A DNA stretch of 64,000 nt. It comes from Protonemura montana. Lineage: Eukaryota > Arthropoda > Insecta > Plecoptera > Nemouridae. The stretch is from the NCBI GenBank assembly GCA_947568835.1, contig OX387602.1, forward strand, positions 28,294,633 through 28,358,632, given 5' to 3'. This document shows, piece after piece, positions 38,424-51,600 of this stretch. The notes beneath the pieces are model-generated. The model made no database searches, was not told the DNA's origin, and saw only the letters and a program-made list of their open reading frames with translations. Numbering within the stretch: position 1 is the first letter of the stretch; every line of letters starts with the position of its first letter. The position numbers were made by a program, and so were the translations under genes.

Positions 38424-38760
38424 GGTTTGGCATGTTGGAAACACCGGTTCTCGTTAGATTACTGATGTTAAGCAACACTGCGCCGAGTCAGGTATTGGGT
38501 GGGTTACCATCATACACATGATCAGTTCTTTCCGGGAGGGATGAAAGTTAGTTCATCAAATTAAATCGCCTTGCTAATCAACCTCTCGACAGCATGAATT
38601 TGTATAGGAATCCAGCAGTTCGAGTTGTACCGTCCTTCAGAAGGGACGTTAAGCTTGGTGCTCTTCGACAAGAGTAGGCTACGAGCCGGAGCCGGAACCG
38701 GGTTTCCCCTTCTCTTTTCTAGGCTAGGTTAGGTTCATCATCATCATCATCATCATCATC
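38424..38760 (+). mobile_element. 5S-rRNA-derived SINE
   Basis: Bases 38424-38510 align without gaps to the inner two-thirds of 5S rRNA. They show CACCGGTTCTCGT, then GATTACTGATGTTAAGCAAC (5S: GATCACCGAARTTAAGCAGC), then GGTATTGGGTGGGTTACC (5S: AGTACTTAGATGGGGGACC). The A and C boxes of the internal pol III promoter are therefore recognisable. An AT-rich body follows, then a 3' domain (about 38627-38712) with the hairpin CGTCCTTCAGAAGGGACG and GTTAAGC, ending GGGTTTCCCC, and a (CAT)8 tail. Head, body, structured 3' domain and simple tail are the layout of SINE3-type elements. Many 5S-consensus positions are mutated, so it is neither a functional 5S gene nor a young insertion. Confidence 0.75.
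38736..38760. repeat. (CAT)8 microsatellite
   Basis: Eight copies of CAT directly after the 5S-derived SINE body and 12 bp before SINE-like copy B. It is most simply the tail of the former. Confidence 0.9.
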
Positions 38761-38772
38761 AAATCATTCATC

Positions 38773-38836
38773 GACGCCATTAGACCAGTGCCGCATGGCC
38801 AGATTTCAAAACGGTGCGTCGTTAAACACCACAAAT
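38773..38836 (+). mobile_element. SINE-like element, 64-bp copy B
   Basis: Second copy of the element at 37581-37644, in the opposite orientation. It starts GACGCCATTAGACCAGTGCC and ends at GTCGTTAAACACCAC, followed by an AAATCAAAATCAATC tail-like stretch. Its position just after the (CAT)n tail suggests it either inserted next to the 5S SINE or is a trailing module of the same composite element. Confidence 0.75.
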
Positions 38837-39280
38837 CAAAATCAATCTTTCTCCAATTTTCTTCAGTTAGAAGGGGTTTTACGTAATTAATCTGCTTTAA
38901 ATTATTACCGTTGCTGGGATTGATTACAGAATAGGTCCATCATGCCTAAATGGAGAGAGAATTCAGAGGCTATGTTCAAGCTCACCCTGTCGAGACATAC
39001 CGTCACCCTACGCTAACAAACGATATGCATCGTGTAATCGGCATGATGCGTGCCATAGTTTCGACCCATTTCAACCCTTATTATGTATGCCCGAGTAAAC
39101 GTACCGACCGTCAGGCACAATTGTCTGTTGTGAGCGTCCAATTTTCACCAAATTGATGGTGCACAATTACCATTACCATATACCATGTCCCCTGCAAATA
39201 TAACCGCGGCATTGCCCCCCTAAAAGTGATTCGCCACGACGGCGTCAGGTATAATCAGACGCTGGACGTGTAATTACTCG

Positions 39281-39308
39281 GTCGGCCGTCGCGGCGCTGG
39301 CGTCGTGT
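39281..39308. repeat. GGCGTCG-word cluster
   Basis: GTCGGCCGTCGCGGCGCTGG followed by CGTCGTGT, part of the dispersed CGACGCC theme; GACGGCGTC lies 45 bp upstream. Confidence 0.5.
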
Positions 39309-39675
39309 GACGCGCGGCTGCGTCATTCGGTGCAGCCCCTAACCGATTTGGTAGAAACTCGTTGGCTTTTTGACCAAGAGTCCTCTTGTTCAAAGGGGAC
39401 GAGTTTTAGTTACATGCCCCATGGCAAGGGCATTCCACTCGCGTCCCGTGCGACTGACATAGCTAAAAAATGCATCTAGTTTTTGCAGTGGACATGCCAA
39501 ATTTAAGCATATAATTAAAAAAACAGGTCCGCAAGCTCTATGTACTGCTAAGAGGGGTAGGCACATCTATGACAATCCATGACTCAAAAAAAATGCATTT
39601 AAGTGTGCAATGTGCGAAATCTGATTTAAATTGCAAACGCTTGCTAGGAACACTAGTAACCTCTCAAAAATTGAT

Positions 39676-39743
39676 GCTCAAACGGGGAACCGAACCCCGA
39701 TCTTCACCTGTCGCGGGTGTTGCTCTAACCAATTGAGCTACTT
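39676..39743 (-). tRNA. tRNA-like sequence (pseudo-tRNA or SINE head)
   Basis: On the - strand a cloverleaf can be drawn. The acceptor arms ATTCAAG and TTTGAGC form six of seven pairs (two G-T), followed by TA at positions 8-9. The D-arm is GCTC/GAGC with an AATTGGTTA loop, and the anticodon stem is CACC/GGTG with loop CGCGACA. The variable loop is short and the T-arm is a perfect CGGGG/CCCCG with loop TTCGGTT (39683-39699). A T5 run for pol III termination follows at 39667-39671. Against a working tRNA: position 33 is G not U, one anticodon-stem pair is mismatched, and the nominal anticodon CGA (Ser) does not fit the short variable arm. A decayed tRNA copy or the head of a tRNA-derived SINE is more likely. 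Confidence 0.5.
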
Positions 39744-41281
39744 GAATATGTCATTATTATAAATTTTTAGGGTATTTTTAAGGTGAGGTTATTAGGGTTC
39801 CTAATAAGAAAAAGTGTGCAGTGGTTTTTAGAAAAATGAAGGATACAATTAATTGGTCTTTGCCATTATTGTGGCTATTTATTGTTGATTATCATTTCGA
39901 GCACTTTCTCGGGGTAGTATTTTTGCCCAGTTTATGCTCATCGCTTCACTGGCAGGTTCAAGTTCAACAAAATAAAGCAGTGACATGGTTTTTAGTGACG
40001 TTTCAACACAAGGGTGTTAGTGCCATGACTCCAAATGCGCGGCTCGGGGTTGTCAAGTTTCATCCGAGCACCTCTAACTCTCTGTCCTGCAATGCAACTC
40101 GATACAACGAACGTGAGCTCCCTGATAGAGGTATGTCCTGTCACCAATCAAACAATTCCAACACTGACTGCACTTGCGTTGCACTGCTATGAAGTCAATG
40201 CACACAGGATGCAGGACTCGACGCAGGACGAATTAGTGACGTGAAACAACGCACTCAAACTAGCGCGTTGTTGCCAATCGGTCGACATGATTTGAATGAC
40301 TATGCTTTCCATTACCTCGATTATCCACTGCTAATTGTTATGGTCTACAGTCTAGTTGGCGAAACTAAAATGATGTTACAGATAATACAACCAATTTAAA
40401 TGAAGGATTTGGCTCTTACTGAAGGAAACGTTATTTGTAAGGCCTGAGTCACGCAGGAAATGAAGCTGCTGGTCTCGTCTTCAACAGAGGCTCAACTTCT
40501 GGTTGCGCTGATGATGACCTTCAACCCGGCCAATGACTGTGCGTGACCTTGAACCCAGTTTTTTCGAAAACGCAGCGAAAAGCGGTGTTCTTTGCGTCTA
40601 CCGGGCCCTCTTGATGCAAAGAATAGTTGATAGAAATCTGGTGGCGTAAGGTTTAGGGGTATGGCTTGCAGAAAAAATATCAATAAATAAGTTATTAAAG
40701 GGAAGAAAGAAGAAAAATCAATTTTCAGTTCTATTTATCTACGAAAACAAAATTGGTTCTAAATATTAACCCCGAAATCTGGAGACAACATTGTCTTGCA
40801 TAATTAGCAATGCGATGCTAAATGGTAAGCAATCCCTGCTGACCAACCATCTCTGATTGTGCCGAGGTGACCCGGCGCATTGTGGAATATTAAAATCATT
40901 TTATATTCTCGGACTAACAAATCGTTAGTAATTTGCATTTAAACTTCCTTATTTGGCCGAGGTTTAGGTACTATGCAGGTGCAGACGCCGAGCAGCTTTA
41001 GAGGTCAAAAAGCACAAATATTGCATACCAAAAAATGAGCGTTTACATATGATTTATTAATCACTGCTGGTATTTTTTATCCGGTGAAGTGGTCGTTATA
41101 CCGCACAGAAAATAGACGGTACACAAATTGACTGGTTAATGCATAACATTTAATTTCAGTTGAGAGTACCGAAACGAATAACTCGCCGCGATGGCTCCAT
41201 TTTGTGGTAATGATTTTATTTTCGCCTTTCAAACAACAACAATTGGTTATTTCAATATATATATATTTTAACACGGTGCCG

Positions 41282-41306
41282 CACGCACACACACACACGC
41301 ACACAC
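41282..41306. repeat. (CA)n microsatellite
   Basis: An imperfect CA/CG dinucleotide run, 12 units with two CG interruptions. Confidence 0.9.
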
Positions 41307-44300
41307 GGCCACAATTTGCCTATAGGTGAGCTCATGGAATCTACATTTACGCAGCAAATAACAAAACTTTCGTTTGTACACACACTCGGCCTGTGCGGTT
41401 GAATTGATTACAACGATGAAAATATAATGCAATTACCGCACTGCATACGATATTTTACCGAGCGAGAGAATTGAATGGCATCTAATTTGCATATACAAAT
41501 CCTCGCGTTACGGTATTACCGAGGTACGCACAGTTGATGCATTTTTGCATTGTCTTGTGATATCTTGTGACACCTTGTGTGCCTTGCGGTACTCTTTTAC
41601 TTGGTTTTCCCGAAGAAAAAATGCGTTACTGTGCATCAGGAAATCCTGGAACATTTTCCAGAGAAACATTTGGCGGTTATAAGTTCAATTCTAGAAAAAA
41701 CTAATTGAACTGGGTTTTTTTAAAACTAGCGCTTAGGTTAGATAAAGTAGGCATAAGTCTAAAAACCAGTAGAACTATTTCTCCATTTCCATCACTTCAT
41801 ATTTCCAATTTGTAGAGATTTTGGTCCAACAAATCAACTTCATTTGGTAGAACTTAACGGATATCCACGCTTGTGTTTCTATGTTTGAGTAGTTTTTACG
41901 TTTGGCCAAAAATTATATTACGTTCAGAGGGTAAATATGCTCATTTTGAACTAAGGGATTTACTGCAAAGTGAAGGATTCACCAAAGTTTAGCTAGCGTT
42001 GCTAGTTTTATTTGCTACAGTAAAAATATGACCTATTGCCAGAGCATCTAAAGCGCCGAGATTATTCGGCACAAATGTTACTTATTTGCTCAGACAAGTT
42101 TTGTGTAACGCCTCGGGCGATGAGCTCACTATACTAAAGAGATATTCATACTCATTTAATCTTATCAATAAACACATAGATACACAAGAGCATACGCCGC
42201 TCGCTTTCGCAGAATCCGATATCTACACTCAACAAGCTGAGCAAATATTTTGTTCAAACTTTGATAAAAACTGTCCACGTTTTCCCTAAAGAGATTAAGG
42301 TGTTATATCAATGTACTATTTGCTATTCTCGATGTGCTTGCACTAATGCCTATGAACAGCAGATGCAAAGGTTACCTGGACCATGATTAAATTCAGCATT
42401 TGTCTCCGGTTCTACCCTGAATCATCGATGCTATTTCAGCACCGCGCATCGCTTGCCGAAAAGGTTCTGGTATTAAAAAAAAGTTGTTTGTGACTCACTA
42501 ACGGACAATTCGCTAAGACCCCGGGCAAGTAAAACCACAGTCGCTCTGAACAAGGTTCCCTTCATATTCGGACTACATTTCTAGGAACTAGACAAATCCA
42601 CCCTCAATAAACACTCTTTTTTACCCGACAGTTCCTTTACCTCCGCCACGATGCATCGCAGTTGACAGTGCAAATTACACATTTTAAATCAACTCCAAAA
42701 TAAATTCACGCTTTCCGTCATTATTTCATTATTTCTAAGAAATAGCCGAGTAAAGTAATCAGGTTTTGCCTTTTGCGGTCAACTCGCCTCTCCTTGTTCT
42801 GGCAACGGCGGCATGAGATGGTTCACACCATCCACAAGCGGTGAGTGTGAAGTGTGAACATGTAGTTATCCTGTCCGATCGCAACGTGCAAGTAGCCTGC
42901 ATAACTTTGGTCTATCTGTGCGTGCATCCAGGACGTTACCTGCTTGCGAATATAAAAGGACAACTACCATGTGGCATCTTCACGAAGGACTTGCCATTAC
43001 TGCCATTTGGCCAACCAAACCTCTTATCACCGAGCTAACTTTGGAAAAGTGTGCCTTGCCTCTAGCATAAATAGGTACACTCGACACGTCATGCTGTGCA
43101 TTATGTAAATTTCAAAGGGAAGAATTTGTTAACTTTTTTCAATTCGACTCGCTCCTCGTGGATGGCTTTTTATGCATCCCTTCTGAGGGCCCCGAAGCAC
43201 GCGCTCATGTTTAGGAAATTGTTGTGCAGGGACGACAGCAAACTTATTCTATCTAACTTTTAGTTTCTGTATAACAATTTACTATCAAGTCGACCACAGT
43301 TTTAGAATTTCGTTGCCAAAGTTCTACAAAGAGATATGACTTTCATTCCGGGGTGCCAAGACATTATTAATATTTTTGGAAGCCCGTGGCAAAAGGAAAT
43401 TATTTAGTAAGAGAATTCCTATGTCTCAAGTCTTGTCTCTGTAAGCGACGTTTTCGAGTTCTTTTCGGATTGATAAATTGTTAAACTATTCAAATGCTCG
43501 AGTCGCACCTTCGAATCGGTAATTGGAACAATTGGAGTATCCCAAGGGCTATTAGTGTACACATCTTAAAACGGCTGTCAACTGCAATTACCGTCCGACT
43601 CGCTGGAGTGCTCTGCTCGTTATTTTACTGCCCTGGGACGCCAGCGTTTCAAGACACCCAGTGCCGGAAACATTGCATTTGATATTTAAATAATAGGTAT
43701 CACCTGATGTTACGGATTGCCTGTCACAGTTACGCTGGTAGTCCATTTCTTAGCTTCAACCCATAATCTTCTCTTTAACTTTTCTTCACGATACTTGTTT
43801 ACCATGAGATCAGTGAAGTTTGCGCCCCCCTCCCCTCTCATTTCGTCTAAAAATCAGCGTTAAATTCTCAGGATACTTAGGATAGTGTTGGAAAAGGTGC
43901 TACAAATTTGTAGTTAGCTGAGGTGGTCTATAGCCATCAGAGAAGTTAAAAGAAAGCAGATTTCATGAACTTACTTCTTGTTTAGGCGAGCTTTGTTTTT
44001 AATGACATAACGTAGATAACTCAGATAAACTGGAGCTTATTTTCAGCACAGGGTGAGAAAAAATCTTGTCACTTTTTTCATTTAAGTCAGGTGTAACTAC
44101 TAATTGTAACTGATTGTGTTTAAAATTGATGTTCATTTCATAAATTTGCGCAAAGGTTCATCGTGCAGGTAAAATTCCACGCTTTAAAGCAGCGTGGAAG
44201 CGGTCGGTACCTGGACCTGGTGTATGTTCTAACAAATTACGCCTATTAGTGCGCAAGATTACACAAATCAACCGCAGCAGAGGCTTAAAGCCACCGCGGC

Positions 44301-44610
44301 GAGCAACTTTAATTAATTCGATATAATAAATTGTTTAAAATTAAAACGTCGTCGCCAGGCAAGTGGCAGTCATAAAGGGCATTGTGGTAGTCCCGTGTGG
44401 GCGAGAATAGCGCGTTGCGTTTACAACAGGTGTTCCATATAAAACATGCATTACGCTCTCACGAAGATGCCGACGGCGAGAGTGCAAAGAAGATGCCGTA
44501 GCGATGATTCTGCGTTCCCAGGAATATTCTTTGGGGAGATCGAGTCGCCTTATTTACATGTTTAACCTCAAGCAGAGGAGTCGGTGACAGTCCGTGAGAT
44601 GACCATCTTG

Positions 44611-44630
44611 CCTCGCCTCGCCTCGCCTCG
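44611..44630. repeat. (CCTCG)4 tandem repeat
   Basis: Four exact copies of CCTCG. The sequence that follows (GGTTCGAATTTCC, about 44636-44648) resembles a pol III B-box, but no A-box was found. Confidence 0.9.
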
Positions 44631-47149
44631 GTGGTGGTTCGAATTTCCAAGTGAGATCCCGCTCTGTGGTCGGGCGCAGGGACGTTGCCGGGACACATGA
44701 TACCCTCGGTGACGGCGTCGTGACGCTTTGAGTTCAGCACTGTGGCGACGTTGCGAACAGATGCTTCCAGTAGAGTATTCGCAACGAATCGCGAAAACAA
44801 ACTGCTCTATTTTCTCAATTTCGACCATCAGAAAGGTGTCAAATAAATGAACAATTGCTTTGAAATCTATTATCCAACGGAATATTTCATAAAGTAAACA
44901 AACTAACTGTCGTTCCTGTGCGTTTATCACTCTAAATTAAGGCACACTATTGCTTTGCTTGCGAAATAGGCTCTACACAAACGAGTCTTTTAAGGTGTTG
45001 ATTGATTGTTAAGATTTCGTAAGATAATCTCAGCGTCTGTTACAACCAGCTGGACATTGACTTATTGTCATACCGCGATTGATCAGCTTCGAAGCCGGGA
45101 CGACAGTTAGCGAGCTCAGTATAAATGTCCCTAAATGCGACGGGAGGTGAGGCGATTGCCCTCCTGCTACGCGAGTCTCCCTGGCGGCCGGGGCGCCACG
45201 GGAAATGCCAGTGCCATGCGACGGCCAAGCCGAGACAAAACCCGCAAGATTTATGCGCTGGCAGCGCCTCCGTGGTCTTGAAGAGGGTGGGGGATGCAGG
45301 TCCCGTCATTTGCATAACATTACTCAGTCGCCGTCCCGCGAGGTGGGCCTGTGTTACGCGTTTTGTGTCTGTTAACGGGCAGTCTTCACGAGCAGCACGA
45401 GTTTTCTGTGCGGATTACTGCCATTGCCCGTCGTTGCTTGGGCTCCATTGCACGGTGATGCTGCGTGTGTTTGATCAGAAGGCATTTGACAATTATCATC
45501 CCAACAAGGCAACTTATTTACTGCTTGCTTAATATGGATTACAGTAATGTATCTCTTACATCCTTTTTAAGGTCATCAAGGGCGTATTTGCCGTTATAGT
45601 TGAAGTCACAAAACCCGAACCCTGCAGCGATTTCCAGGATATTAATGTTACCGATTTAGTCTTAGCATTATTATGACATAGACAGATAACATGAAGGTAA
45701 AGTACGCAATTTCTTATTCCATTCAAATCTGAAACGAAGTACTTTGTTCGTTGAGATTGTTTTTGATCCGTTCCATTAGCAAATATCGCTTTCATTTTCA
45801 GTTTCGTCCAAGTGAAACAATCGCGAGCATATGTCAGTGTCATGTTGATGAAAATGTGATTCAGCCCTCGGCATTGTCGATTATGTAACCACCGCGGGTA
45901 CACTCACTTGTTCGCCCCCGAACTGCCACCACCCCCAACCACCCTCAGCACTCCCTGCCCGTCAGTCTGCAACCGTATTACAACCGATCTGCGTTACTAC
46001 ACGCATTTCATCTTACCTAACCATAACTGAAATGAAACAAACATGAAAGTAGAGTTCATATAAATGACATCCTCATTTTTAAGTCCAAGAAACTGTATTT
46101 TTGACATAACTAAACAACCAGTTTGCTTTTTGGTCTTAGAACAATCGTGATGATAATTTTGCCAAAAATTCGTTGCTAACTTGGATGATTATTGAATCAT
46201 TGTTGCAATGCCATTCTTTGGTACAAATCACTCCTTTTCCAAGATGCAATCTTTCTTGACTTGATATCTAGAAAGGATTGACTCCAGTAGTGGGCATCTA
46301 GAAATCTAGCATTCACTGAATCTTATCTCATATTTCGCAAGCACCTCCGAAGTCAAGAAGCATCTTAGACAGAACCCAGACAATCAAGATTCTGACTTGG
46401 CAACTACTTAGCGATTGTGCCGCTGTTCGTGGCAGGATTCGGTAAGAACAGCGCTGCTCGCAACGCGTTGCAAGCAATCGCGCTGGTCTCGCCTTCGAGT
46501 ATGTCAAAAATCTAAGACCACTGCCATTGTATCGTTACATTACACTCTCAGCCAAGTACACTTGGAATAATAATTGTGCTAAGTTTGTGCGATCACGCGA
46601 CTCGAACTATAATATCGTGAAATGGTTTGCTCCACGGCGCCAAGCTCGCATGCGGTGACCTGGAATAACACGGTATCATCCTGTTTTCCCAAGAGCTGTG
46701 CGTGCAAGAAAACGATCAGTGCGCACATTTTGTGGTCGACTCACTGTTTAATTGCAAAATCCGCCACTGGGGATGGTTCTTTGAGACACGGGTTTCCGCT
46801 CTGCGTGTGGTTTATTAATGCCTCTCGCAGGGCGGTCAACATTGTTTGCCAATTGCGCTTTCCTGCTTTTAGGAGCTGTTTTGTTTCGAAAGTTCAGTGT
46901 TCGAAAATCTACAATGCAATTCAGCACTTTGCTTAAATTTAGAAGAGCTGCTATTACTTCTTTGAATTAATATTGGTGAGTTAGTACAGCGTCTTCTTCT
47001 TTGATGTCAGAAAATAATTTTTCCATCCAGATGAGTCCATCAATGATTGATCTTCTTGAGAAAGTCCGTCCCTACTCACAGACCTTCACTATCCCGACAA
47101 CCGACGCCAACGAACCGCCAGATACGACTTGACCACTTTCAACCTGGAC

Positions 47150-47166
47150 ATTAACATTAACATTAA
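47150..47166. repeat. (ATTAAC)3 tandem repeat
   Basis: Nearly three exact copies of ATTAAC (the last lacks its final C). Confidence 0.85.
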
Positions 47167-48146
47167 AGAGAATTAGTCGTGAATATTCCACTGCTTGAGG
47201 TTGACCCTCCCTCGTAATCCACTTATTCCTTCCAAGCATTTGCAACCTGCCCATCTATTAAGCATGTACCCTCCACCAGCAACGTTAAAGTATGTACCGA
47301 GGCCTGGTATACCATAGTTAAAGCATAGGATGCCTCGTGTCCTATATTCCCTAGTCTCATGTATAGGCGGACCAGTTGATGTTATCAACCGAATAGGGCG
47401 CCCCTGAGATGTTAATCACGAACCATAGGAACACGCGGGGCCCCGGCGTGGGTAATTCAATCGCATTGGGAGCCAATGTGCAGACGTCTTGCCGTTGCGT
47501 CGGTCAGGAGAGATCGCCCTGCCGAGCAAGAGATATATATTCACTTAACATCACTCGCCGGGTATTATGGTCTATATCTTCGCTTTGAACTGTCGAATAA
47601 ACATTTCGACGGAATTAGTTTCAGGAGCGTCTAGGTCCTGTTTCGGTTAATGCTCGGATAATTATATCTCCGTCGTCGAGTCTGACCGTGCTCAGGTTGT
47701 CATTATTTATTTAATTAATTAATAATGTTATTTCATGAGCGAGCACGAAGATGATTGAGGTAGAGATGCACTAATTTGACCGCATAATGAAACGGTGGAC
47801 AGCGGGGCTTGGAGCAGTGGCAATGATTTCATTCCAGTTGAGCTTCCTGAGTTGCACGATGCAAAGAAGGCCACACAACGTGGATTACAATTATATTACT
47901 CTTTTCAACGAGGAGAACCCACCAAATGTGTAAAGCTGCGAGCCAAATACAGTTAAATCGAGCAAAATGAAAAATGAAGTGCCAATAATAAATATGACTT
48001 TGAAACCTACAGTCGAGTGGCCGCGTTGCGTTGCTATTTTAGCTGGAGAAATCCGTGAATGCCATCCCGTAAAAAATTGCTGACATTGCTGGCGGCAGAA
48101 TTTACATCCACTTTATACGAGATCTCGTAAACCAGGATAAATAAAA

Positions 48147-48160
48147 GTGCGTCGTTAAAC
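48147..48160 (+). repeat. Tail fragment matching the 64-bp SINE-like element
   Basis: GTGCGTCGTTAAAC is identical to the 3' core word of copies A and B and is again followed by an A/T-rich AAATCAATAAAAA tail. The upstream body is not recognisable, so this is probably a truncated or diverged third copy. Confidence 0.45.
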
Positions 48161-48489
48161 AAATCAATAAAAATACCTTTTATAGGTTTCTACTTTTTGG
48201 CCCACTTTCCATAGAAATGGGTCGGTGGATGATTTCAATTGGTCTGTCTTGTTTTTTCAAATGAGTTTGACCATTTGGTGTTTTTATCAAGAAATGTCTC
48301 ATCCAAACAATTGATTGGCAGTTACTTCAAGACCCATCAAATTAGAGCCTCTAATAATTAAAACTTTCTTCGCAGTAAAATCACGTGGCACATGGTAATT
48401 TCATCTGTCTGTCGCGAATTTCATTTCAGTTAAAGCGACATCTTGAACATGAAAACGCCGGTTTCCTGGCAAGGCATTGTGTGTGGACA

Positions 48490-48508
48490 TCGGCGTCGGC
48501 GTCGGTGG
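48490..48508. repeat. GGCGTC-word cluster
   Basis: TCGGCGTCGGCGTCGGTGG, a direct run of the dispersed word. Confidence 0.7.
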
Positions 48509-48635
48509 CCGCCGCATGCTCAGGAAGATAAGTCGCGATGGCGTCGTAAAATCCATCGCGGGCGTCGCAACAATGCGACGTCCTCGTCTTGCACCTTTGG
48601 CTCATAATGCGCGAGTAACGAGGCAGTAAAACACC

Positions 48636-48670
48636 CGACGCCTGGCGCCGGCGTCGGCGTCGGCGTCGTG
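48636..48670. repeat. GGCGTC-word cluster
   Basis: CGACGCC followed by GGCGCCGGCGTCGGCGTCGG and CGTCGTG. The longest cluster in the window; both orientations of the word face each other across GGCGCC. Confidence 0.75.
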
Positions 48671-51600
48671 CAGACCGTTAAACTTATAAATTGTTATGAT
48701 CGTCGCACGAATCAAAACACGGCCTCACGGTTAGCGCAAAGAGCGTCAAAATTTTATATGTTATGAAGTATTTTACTTTTTACGACACTTCCTTGGTTCG
48801 AATAATGTGTATAAAAATGATTTCATCTGTGATGGTGAAGGCGTCCTTTATGTTGGGTTCGGAGCGGTTATCAAATATGCCCGTATTATAGCCAAGACGG
48901 GCCCATCTTCGATATTAACTGATCTGGTACCTAACTGAGTGGTATATCAAATTTGAGCAACAGTATTGAAAATTCAAAAAGCTCCAAAAAAAGTCACACG
49001 ATTAATTCCGACACTTTCTCTGGCATTTCTTTTCCTTAAGTAAATTTAACAGTCTATTATGCTCGATCCACTTCTTGAGTAATTGAGAGTATATTTCTGA
49101 TTTGGAAGTCGTATTGGCACGTCATAGGAAAGCTGTCCAAATGAGAGTCAACAGAAAGCAAATTGTTGTACTGAAAAGGAGTAAGTGATCAGCCTACCAA
49201 TGGCCTGACATAGCTGCACTTCTCCTCTGAGTCACCTTGCCATTTAATTAATGTTTACTCAGATTTGGTGGCTACCGGTATTTCCTCGTGAATCGATTAC
49301 AAATCGAGGTCATTGGCTACTTTGCCATTAGCAACCCCAACTTTCCTCCACAGAATTCTCGGATTTCAAAGCATATCCTACCTGCAGTATGATAATTTTA
49401 AGACTAACAAATAAATACATAAAAAAGGGACAGACCACTAACTATTTATGTGATGCGGCCATCGTCCAACGGTGACCTGCACAAATTAAATAAATCAAAA
49501 GCAACACCTCAAGCCAGCTGCAATGAGACCAGAAATAATTATTACGATGGACCTTGTAATTTAAAACTGCCTCAGACTATAATTAATTGCATGCCTTGAC
49601 CCTCAGCGCACACGAGTCGTCGATGATAATTACTTTTATGTAGCGTCAGTAAAGCAATTTGCGGCGAGCGAAACGTAATTGAATCACAATCTTGCTGGAT
49701 TATTCGATAATGAATGTCGTACCATCGCAGTTCTTGCGGCTCTCCACTTAATACTTGGGATGTGATACTCTAGACTCGAGCAAGCACTCGAGTTTAATAA
49801 TGAGAAATAAACATATCGAACAATGACAATTGTTATTTTATATACCAGCACATTATTTGTGTTCATGGAACACTACAATGCTATTTCATTTTCATTTAAA
49901 TTCCGCAGAGTGAAGTATAGTCTGTTACAACGAGAACAAGACTGCAGTTCACTTGAAGGAAGAACAAAAGATTCCTCGAATGCATGTTTACATCTTTATT
50001 AAGGAAGTTTAAAAGATTCTTTAGCGTTCTTACAACTTTGTTAACATCCTTGGAGTGTCGGTGACCTGTTGAGTTGCCGCTGAGCAACACTTGTTCGTAA
50101 TACAACAAAAACTCGGCGCACTCCATATTAAAAGTACAGAACTTGTCGCCCTTTTTCCACCCAAATGATTAGTGACTGCAATTAAATGGCGCCGCTAAGT
50201 AAGCAGATACTTTTTATCAAGCAAACTTAAATGTTACACCTTTTTTTTTTAATTGTACGATTGGGTTTATGGGTTAAGGTCCCAGCGCCAATGTTGGACT
50301 GCCAAGCGCAAAAGAAACGAATCAAACCTCTTTGCCGACGGAAATATCAGTTGCTACTACGTGGTGTCACTGTGTTTTTGAGAGTTCAGAAGCTTGATTT
50401 CGTTAATTTCTTGTAGTTTACTCGAATTCAGAAGTAGATTAGACTGATACTATCTTCACTCAAGTTTTTAGATAGCGAATTATGTTTTAAAACGTAATTA
50501 TTTAATTGTTAAGTTTTGTTAAATAGAGCCATCAGGTGACACTTATCATGACCACTAATTGCCGGCTCGCTTGGTCAACAGAACGTAAGCAATGTAAGTC
50601 TGACCAAACCTGTAAGCACTAAGTTGGTACCTAGTATCAATTCAATATTATACCAATTCGATATCAATTTCCTTACTATATTCCTCGGCACGCCTCCAAG
50701 TTGAACTCTTCACTAAGTGACGTACTGGCCGATGCTAATGATACCTATTCACCGCAATGTCACGACGCCCGTAAGTCATCTGGAAATACGATGATGAACG
50801 GGAACTACTTTCACCGATTGACAATCGAAACGTCGCTTAGCACATCGTGACGTTCGGCCCCCGTCTCCTCGCGTTGGACGCTCGACGTACGGCGTAGAAC
50901 ACGGGGCATCGGTCGTCATGAATAGTCAATTATGACGAGCGGATACGATTATGCCGACGTTGATTGTTCACCGTTAATTAAACAAGAGATGGGACTTGGA
51001 TCGAGGAAGCGGGCGAGCGCCGAAACTGACGTATGGCGTGCCGACCCGGACGCGTAATCGACGTCTTCCGCGCCGTGAGGAAGGCGGGAGGTTTGTGCCA
51101 TTCATTTGGTTCTAAGTGACCTACCTGTTCGGTTCCACCAAACATTTTAATAAAAAGGTTTTAACCTTCAAGAGAAAAACTGTAGCTGAAAGTTTGACTA
51201 TTTTTCATCCAGACATGGTTTACTTGTTTACATGAGAAGTAGCTTGCGAGGGGCCACTGATTATGAACTAGCAAGAAGCCTCTGGGACCTTGACCTTGAG
51301 TGGAATTGTCGATAAAAGAAAACGCTCTTGCGACCACGACCTTGTCGCATTCATTTCAGTGGGAGGTTGGTTGCTTCTGACTCCCTGTTCCAGGGTCAGG
51401 GGGTCCTCCACCTTCACAGGTAGCCCCGCGGTGTGGGCGTCTAAACGTTTGAACGCATGGCCTGGCACAGGATGCAGGTGGTTCCTGCCATGGTTCCTGC
51501 CTTATGATGGCTTACCCGCCAAAGCGTCGGAATCGCTAGGCAAATAGGCGGTGCTTATGTTCCAAACAACGGGCGCTGTTTTGTACATGCCTATAATTGA

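Noticed and set aside
38721-38735. AGGCTAGGTTAGGTT as telomeric (TTAGG)n insertion.
   Set aside because: Only about two units and adjoining the SINE tail; too short to claim.
42823-42840. ATG frame reading MRWFTP and ending at a GTGAGT donor.
   Set aside because: Nine codons only, with no promoter and no partner exon.
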